From Paenibacillus pinisoli (GTDB lineage: Bacteria; Bacillota; Bacilli; Paenibacillales; Paenibacillaceae): DNA of 64,000 nucleotides. The notes below the pieces were generated by a model. That model ran no database searches and was not told the origin of the DNA. It saw only the letters and a program-made list of their open reading frames with translations. Positions 58,859 through 64,000 of the stretch are shown here, one piece after another; position 1 is the stretch's first letter, and each line of letters begins with the position of its first letter. The translations under genes were made by a program, and so were the position numbers. Location: the NCBI RefSeq assembly GCF_003605435.1, contig NZ_QXQB01000008.1, forward strand, positions 161,645 to 225,644, written 5' to 3'.

Positions 58859-61201
58859 ATGTTCAATATGTTCAATAAAATCGGGATCGAAGAAGCTGTA
58901 CAGAAGCTTAATCCGCCGCAGCGCGAAGCCGTGCAGACCACGGACGGTCCTTTGCTTATTATGGCGGGAGCGGGCAGCGGCAAGACTCGCGTGCTTACGC
59001 ACCGCATTGCTTATTTAATCGAGAAGAAGCGGGTAGCGCCGTGGAGCATCCTGGCGATCACATTTACGAATAAAGCATCGAGAGAAATGCAGGACCGGGT
59101 CAGTGCGCTTGTCGGGCCTTCCGGCCGGGATATCTGGGTTTCCACCTTCCACTCCATGTGCGTGCGTATTCTGCGCAAGGATATCGACCGCATCGGCTTC
59201 ACCTCCAATTTCTCAATTCTGGACTCATCGGATCAATTGTCTGTTATTCGCAACTGTATGAAGGATTTGAATATCGATACAAAGAAGATCGAGCCGAAAG
59301 CCGTTCAAGCTTCTTTGAGCAGCGCCAAAAACGAGCTGATCTCGCCTGAGCGTTATGAGGAGAAGGTTGGCGATTATTTCGAAGGCATCGTAGCGAAGGT
59401 CTATACGATGTATCAGAAGCGTCTGAAGAGCAACAACTCGCTGGACTTCGACGATCTTATTATGAAGACGATTCAGCTGTTCAAAGAAATGCCTGAGGTG
59501 CTGGAGTTCTATCAGAACAAGTTCCGTTATATTCACGTGGACGAATATCAGGATACGAACCGCGCCCAATACATGCTGTGCCGCATGCTGGCGGACAAGC
59601 ATCACAACATTTGCGTCGTTGGCGATAGCGATCAATCGATCTACCGCTGGCGCGGCGCGGATATTACGAATATCTTGAACTTCGAAAGCGATTATCCGGA
59701 AGCCCGTTCTATTATGCTGGAGCAGAACTATCGTTCAAGCTCCAATATATTGGATGCGGCGAATGCCGTCATTAAGCGGAATACCGGACGCAAGCCCAAG
59801 AAGTTGTGGACAGATCAAGGGCCTGGCGACCGGATTGCCTTGTATCAAGCCGATTCCGAGCATGATGAGGGCTATTATGTGACCGGCGAAATCCGCAAAA
59901 ATGTGAATAAAGGACGCCGTTTCTCCGATCATGCCATCTTGTACCGTACCAATGCGCAGTCGCGGGTAATCGAGGAAATTTTGATCAAATCAGATATTCC
60001 ATATCAAATCGTAGGCGGCATTAAGTTCTACGACAGGAAAGAGATTAAGGATCTGCTTGCCTATTTGCGGCTGATCTCCAATCCGGACGATGACATCAGC
60101 TTGACGCGCATTATCAATGTGCCGAAGCGGGGCATCGGCGATACAACAGTCGGCAAGCTGGCTGACGAGGCAGCTCGGCGGGGAACGTCGATCTACCAGG
60201 TGCTGGCGGATATGGGCGATTTGGATGTGAACGGCCGCACGCGTACGCTGCTGGGCGAGTTCTATGGCTTAATCTATAACTTGACGGCTATGGTCGATTA
60301 TTTGACCGTTACCGAGTTGACGGAGAAGGTGCTGGAGCTTTCTCAATACCGAATTGAGCTTCAGCGCGAGAATACGCTGGAATCCAAGGCTCGCGTGGAG
60401 AACATCGACGAGTTCCTGTCGGTGACGATGGACTTTGAGCAGCGCAATGAAGACAAGTCCCTTGTCGCGTTTCTGACTGACCTGGCTTTGATTGCGGACA
60501 TCGACTCTATGAACAAAGATGAAGAAGAGGCAGATAAGGCCGCCGATTCTGTCATTCTGATGACGATGCATAGCGCCAAAGGTCTTGAGTTTCCGATGGT
60601 ATTCATCATTGGCATGGAGGAATCAGTATTCCCGCATAGCCGTGCATTGACCGACAATGAAGAATTGGAAGAAGAGAGACGGCTAGCCTATGTAGGAATT
60701 ACACGCGCCGAGGAAAAGCTGTACCTGACATGTGCCCGGATGCGTACGCTGTTCGGCCGTACAGGCATGAATATGCCTTCGCGCTTCCTGGAGGAGATTC
60801 CGGATGAAGTGAAGGAAGGCGTGTCAACCAGCATTGGCGGCAGCGGGTACGCACGTTCCGGCGGCAGAGTCGGAATGAGTGCGCCGTCGCCTTCCAGCAC
60901 GACTCGCTCGCCTGGATTCGGAGCGGGCAGCACACGTTCGCCGGGAACGCCGGGAGCGGGAGTTCGCGTGACAACTTCATTGGATGCTGCGCGGGGAGGC
61001 AGCGGCAAGGCTGCGCCTGCTGCGGGAGCTGCGTCGTCTGATTTTGCGGCGGGCGACCGTGTCGCGCATGGCAAGTGGGGCGAGGGCACCATCGTGTCGG
61101 TGAAGGGAACCGGCAACGATATGGAGCTGCAGATCGCTTTTCCTGCACCTGTCGGCATCAAGCGTCTGCTGGCTGCTTTTGCCCCGCTGACAAAATTATA
61201 A
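58859..61201 (+). CDS. pcrA: ATP-dependent DNA helicase PcrA
   Basis: PcrA is the essential UvrD-family 3'-5' helicase of Gram-positives, used in repair and rolling-circle replication. The 780-residue protein has Q motif LNPPQREAVQ, Walker A LLIMAGAGSGKTRVLTHRIA, HVDEYQDTNRAQYML, GDSDQSIYRWRGA, and LMTMHSAKGLEFPMVFIIGM. The C-terminal 110 residues are Gly/Ser/Pro-rich then end in a Tudor-like VAHGKWGEGTIVSVKG segment. Start ATG 58859 after AAAGGAG; the frame's upstream ATG (58835) has no ribosome site. Confidence 0.97.
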   Translation: MFNMFNKIGIEEAVQKLNPPQREAVQTTDGPLLIMAGAGSGKTRVLTHRIAYLIEKKRVAPWSILAITFTNKASREMQDRVSALVGPSGRDIWVSTFHSMCVRILRKDIDRIGFTSNFSILDSSDQLSVIRNCMKDLNIDTKKIEPKAVQASLSSAKNELISPERYEEKVGDYFEGIVAKVYTMYQKRLKSNNSLDFDDLIMKTIQLFKEMPEVLEFYQNKFRYIHVDEYQDTNRAQYMLCRMLADKHHNICVVGDSDQSIYRWRGADITNILNFESDYPEARSIMLEQNYRSSSNILDAANAVIKRNTGRKPKKLWTDQGPGDRIALYQADSEHDEGYYVTGEIRKNVNKGRRFSDHAILYRTNAQSRVIEEILIKSDIPYQIVGGIKFYDRKEIKDLLAYLRLISNPDDDISLTRIINVPKRGIGDTTVGKLADEAARRGTSIYQVLADMGDLDVNGRTRTLLGEFYGLIYNLTAMVDYLTVTELTEKVLELSQYRIELQRENTLESKARVENIDEFLSVTMDFEQRNEDKSLVAFLTDLALIADIDSMNKDEEEADKAADSVILMTMHSAKGLEFPMVFIIGMEESVFPHSRALTDNEELEEERRLAYVGITRAEEKLYLTCARMRTLFGRTGMNMPSRFLEEIPDEVKEGVSTSIGGSGYARSGGRVGMSAPSPSSTTRSPGFGAGSTRSPGTPGAGVRVTTSLDAARGGSGKAAPAAGAASSDFAAGDRVAHGKWGEGTIVSVKGTGNDMELQIAFPAPVGIKRLLAAFAPLTKL

Positions 61202-61283
61202 TTTGCATATGCCTGGCAAGAGGAATGAAGCCAAGCCGCGTTGAACATAATCGAGAAAGACGATGGATGAAGGAGGCTTGCAT

Positions 61284-63296
61284 GTGAACGCAGGCATGGA
61301 ACGGATGAAGGAGCTCGTCGCTCTTATTACGGAGCACAATTATTACTATTATACGCTGGACGAACCGAAGCTGAACGACGCGGATTACGACAAGCTCTAT
61401 GATGAGCTGGTTGCGCTGGAGCGCTCGCTTGGCGTGACGCTGCCGGAGTCTCCGACGCTGCGCGTTGGCGGGGAGCTGCTGAAGGGCTTTGAGCCCCACC
61501 GCCATAGAGCGCGTCTGTGGAGCCTCGACAAAGCGCAGGATCAAGAGGATCTGCTTGCCTGGAATGCGCGCATGCTTCGTGCGGTTGCGGATTACAACGC
61601 CAAAAATCCGGATAAGGAGCCGCTGCCTCAGCCTAGCTATGTCATCGAATTGAAATTCGACGGCCTAACGCTGAATTTGACTTATGAGAACGGGGAGCTG
61701 GTGCAGGCGTCCACACGCGGTAACGGCACCATTGGCGAAGGCATATTGTCCCAAGTGCGTACGATTCGTTCCGTTCCGCTCACGATTCCATTCACAGATG
61801 GCATTATTGAGGTGCAGGGCGAAGGCATTATGGGCTTGTCTGTTCTTGCCAAATATAATGAGACGGCGGCCGAGCCGCTCAAGAATGCGCGCAATGCAGC
61901 GGCAGGAGCGCTTCGCAACCTGAATCCTGCTGTGACGGCAGAACGGAAGCTGGATGCTTTTATTTATAATGTTGGTTTTGCCGAAGGCGTTTCCTTTGCG
62001 GATCATCAGGAGATGCAGCAGTTTCTGAAGAATAACCGGTTTAAGGTGAACCCTTATGTGAAATACTGCGATTCCATTGAAGACGTCGCTGCGGAGCTTG
62101 TCCAGATTGCAGCGCGCAGAGAATCATTTGACTTTCTGATTGACGGGGCTGTAGTGAAGCTGACCGATATGCGGACGAGAGAAGCGCTTGGCTATACGGA
62201 TAAGTTCCCGCGCTGGGCAGTCGCGTTCAAATTCGAAGCGGAAGAAACGACTACCGTGCTGGAGTCTGTCTCGTGGGAGGTTGGCCGTACAGGCAAAATC
62301 ACGCCGGTAGCCCGTGTTGAAGCTGTTGACCTGGCGGGAGTTACGGTTCAGAATTGTACGCTGAACAATATCGGTGATATTGAGCGGAAGAACTTGAAGC
62401 ATGCTCTTGGCACGCTGGTAACGATCCGACGTTCGAACGATGTTATTCCGGAGATTTTGGGCAAAGCGGACGATCAACCGGGTGTGGAGATCGTTTATCC
62501 TGTCGTCTGTCCTTCATGCGGCATGGAACTGGAGCAGCGGGGAGCGCACTTGTTCTGCAACAACAAGCTGGGCTGCCGTCCGCAAATTATCGGGCGCATT
62601 ACGCATTTTGCTTCCAGAGATGCAATGGATATCGAATCGTTCAGCGTTATGACGGCGGAGCAGCTTTATTCGGATTGCGAAGTGAGGGATCCGGCGGATC
62701 TTTACGTGCTGACCTTTGAAGATCTGATCAAGCTGGATCGTTTCGGGGAGAAGAAGGCGCAGAAGCTTCTGGATGCGCTGGAGAAGTCGAAAGGACGCGA
62801 CCTCGCGGCGTTCCTGTTCGCGCTCGGTATACCCAATACAGGTAAAGCGACTACCAAAATGCTGGCCGATCATTATCGCGATCTGAATGCTGTTATGGGG
62901 GCGACCGCCGAGGAGCTGGTCTCGCTGCCTGATATCGGAGGCATAGTAGCCGATAGTATAGTTGGATTCTTTAATGACCCGATTATTATCGATAGCATCA
63001 ATCGGATGCGGTCAGCAGGAATTAAAGCGGAGGCGGAGAAGCTGCCTGAAGTGCGTACGGATAGTGTGTTCAGCGGCAAGACCGTTGTGCTTACAGGAAC
63101 TTTGCCAACGATGTCCCGTGATGAAGCGGCGAAGAAGCTGGAAGCCCAGGGTGCAAAAATATCGGGCAGCGTTTCAAAGAAAACGGATTTCGTTATAGCC
63201 GGAGAAAGCGCAGGCAGCAAGCTGACCAAAGCGCGCGATCTGGGAGTGACTGTTATTGATGATGAGGCGGAACTGCTTCGTTTGCTTGGTGAATAA
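61284..63296 (+). CDS. ligA: NAD-dependent DNA ligase LigA
   Basis: LigA seals nicks using NAD. The 670-residue protein has the adenylation site ELKFDGLTLNLTYENG with the nucleophilic Lys (KxDG), TRGNGTIGEG, NARNAAAGALRNLNP, DGAVVKLTDM, a four-Cys zinc finger (CPSCG and CNNKLGC), helix-hairpin-helix repeats and a C-terminal BRCT domain (GKTVVLTGTLPTMSRDEAAK). KFDG and RGNG, rather than the KIDG and RGDG of Bacillus LigA, mark the subclass that I recall from Paenibacillus and clostridia. The start is GTG 61284, eight bases after GGAGG; a longer frame from 61263 would use that site's own bases. Confidence 0.95.
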   Translation: MNAGMERMKELVALITEHNYYYYTLDEPKLNDADYDKLYDELVALERSLGVTLPESPTLRVGGELLKGFEPHRHRARLWSLDKAQDQEDLLAWNARMLRAVADYNAKNPDKEPLPQPSYVIELKFDGLTLNLTYENGELVQASTRGNGTIGEGILSQVRTIRSVPLTIPFTDGIIEVQGEGIMGLSVLAKYNETAAEPLKNARNAAAGALRNLNPAVTAERKLDAFIYNVGFAEGVSFADHQEMQQFLKNNRFKVNPYVKYCDSIEDVAAELVQIAARRESFDFLIDGAVVKLTDMRTREALGYTDKFPRWAVAFKFEAEETTTVLESVSWEVGRTGKITPVARVEAVDLAGVTVQNCTLNNIGDIERKNLKHALGTLVTIRRSNDVIPEILGKADDQPGVEIVYPVVCPSCGMELEQRGAHLFCNNKLGCRPQIIGRITHFASRDAMDIESFSVMTAEQLYSDCEVRDPADLYVLTFEDLIKLDRFGEKKAQKLLDALEKSKGRDLAAFLFALGIPNTGKATTKMLADHYRDLNAVMGATAEELVSLPDIGGIVADSIVGFFNDPIIIDSINRMRSAGIKAEAEKLPEVRTDSVFSGKTVVLTGTLPTMSRDEAAKKLEAQGAKISGSVSKKTDFVIAGESAGSKLTKARDLGVTVIDDEAELLRLLGE

Positions 63297-63303
63297 CAAG
63301 AAG

Positions 63304-63333
63304 GAAGCCAGCCCTAGCGGGTTGGCTTTTTTC
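63304..63333 (+). terminator. Terminator after ligA
   Basis: AAGCCAGCCC (63305-63314), loop TAGC, GGGTTGGCTT (63319-63328), then T. Confidence 0.88.
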
Positions 63334-63362
63334 TTTCAATACTATTTGTAAGAAACTACAAG

Positions 63363-63391
63363 TTGTATTTTGTTTTTCGATGTGGTACATT
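63363..63391 (+). promoter_or_regulatory. rRNA promoter P1
   Basis: TTGTAT (63363-63368), 17 bases, TACATT (63386-63391). Confidence 0.55.
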
Positions 63392-63456
63392 ATTTCTTGT
63401 CGCTTCTGAGACATCGCGTCAGCCGAATGAGCCACAACAAAATGTGAAACAAACGC

Positions 63457-63485
63457 TTGACACGAAGAACGGAAGCTGGTAACAT
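63457..63485 (+). promoter_or_regulatory. rRNA promoter P2
   Basis: TTGACA (63457-63462), 17 bases, TAACAT (63480-63485). Two tandem promoters are normal for Bacillales rRNA operons. Confidence 0.75.
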
Positions 63486-63668
63486 AACATCTTGTCACGG
63501 TGAACGTGCGTGACGCAAGTTCTTTGAAAACTGAACAAATGGATCACGTCAAAATCCAAACAACAATCGGATGGATTCCAATTGGAAGACATCTTAGCTA
63601 GTAACGAATTGAGCAAGTCAAACACCTTGAAGCTTTTCTCATTGGCTTAGCCAAGTAAGAAAACTTCT

Positions 63669-64000
<332 letters not shown>

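Larger units (their letters stand above)
63334..63668. other. rRNA operon promoter and leader region
   Basis: A gap of about 335 bases before 16S rRNA with no gene. It has two promoters and an rRNA leader with the conserved Bacillales TTGAAAACTGAACA stretch (about 63522-63535). TTGGCTTAGCCAAG near 63643 forms a small hairpin before the 16S start. Confidence 0.65.

Overview
The window reads as chromosomal DNA of a motile, Gram-positive, endospore-lineage Firmicute, most likely Paenibacillus or a close relative in the Paenibacillaceae. The evidence is gene order and gene content: comFA-comFC-yvyF-flgM-flgN-flgK-flgL-fliW-csrA-hag-flaG-fliD-fliS, hpf-secA-prfB, ftsE-ftsX-ctpB-minJ-uvrB-uvrA and pcrB/pcrA-ligA, together with long AGGAGG-type ribosome binding sites, frequent GTG and TTG starts, Bacillus-type sigma-A and sigma-D promoters, and an unmistakable Firmicute 16S rRNA 5' end at the right edge.

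Region by region: (1) 1-3393, the end of an unidentified gene and the competence genes comFA and comFC. (2) 3441-12437, a late flagellar block: FlgM and FlgN, hook-filament junction proteins, the FliW-CsrA post-transcriptional switch, flagellin, and FlaG, FliD, FliS and a FliT-like protein. Sigma-D promoters precede yvyF, flgM, hag and flaG, and the hag leader has two CsrA sites. (3) 12452-21993, a visibly A/T-rich accessory island between fliS/fliT and hpf. It holds two TPR-containing family 2 glycosyltransferases at its edges and, between them, a six-gene set: CDP-glycerol phosphotransferase-like protein, PhnW-like transaminase, LicC/PntC-like nucleotidyltransferase, LicD-like phosphotransferase and two methyltransferases. 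A cold-shock gene lies inside it. Sigma-D-like promoter matches precede parts of it. The best reading is a flagellin glycan-decoration locus that adds a methylated, amino-bearing group through a phosphodiester or phosphonate linkage. (4) 22031-27605, hpf, secA, prfB (with its programmed +1 frameshift) and a YitT-family membrane protein.

(5) 27688-36589, a complete set of arginine biosynthesis genes argC-J-B-D-F-G-H from acetylglutamate to arginine, with an ARG-box-like operator, structured leaders before argC and argH, and a compact cluster of inverted repeats between argD and argF. (6) 36727-49502, a VanW/G5 protein facing a cell-division and DNA-repair block: ftsE, ftsX, an M23 hydrolase, ctpB, a MinJ-like PDZ membrane protein, uvrB (with a LexA-box candidate) and uvrA. 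(7) 49880-53934, a small membrane protein, a sugar-phosphate isomerase-like enzyme and a U32 peptidase family (RlhA-like) protein. (8) 53978-56975, a repeat-rich intergenic region followed by an ECF sigma / anti-sigma / membrane-anchored protein operon. (9) 57095-63296, pcrB, two facing genes for DUF4183-like small proteins, then pcrA and ligA. (10) 63363-64000, tandem rRNA promoters and the start of a 16S rRNA gene.

The functional logic is mostly housekeeping. The parts most worth a second look are the putative flagellin phospho- or phosphono-glycan island, the argD-argF repeat cluster with covarying hairpins, the flgM promoter built into a terminator stem, the shared leader motif of argC and argH, and the ECF operon. 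All identifications come from reading the sequence and from memory of protein families; no database search was possible.
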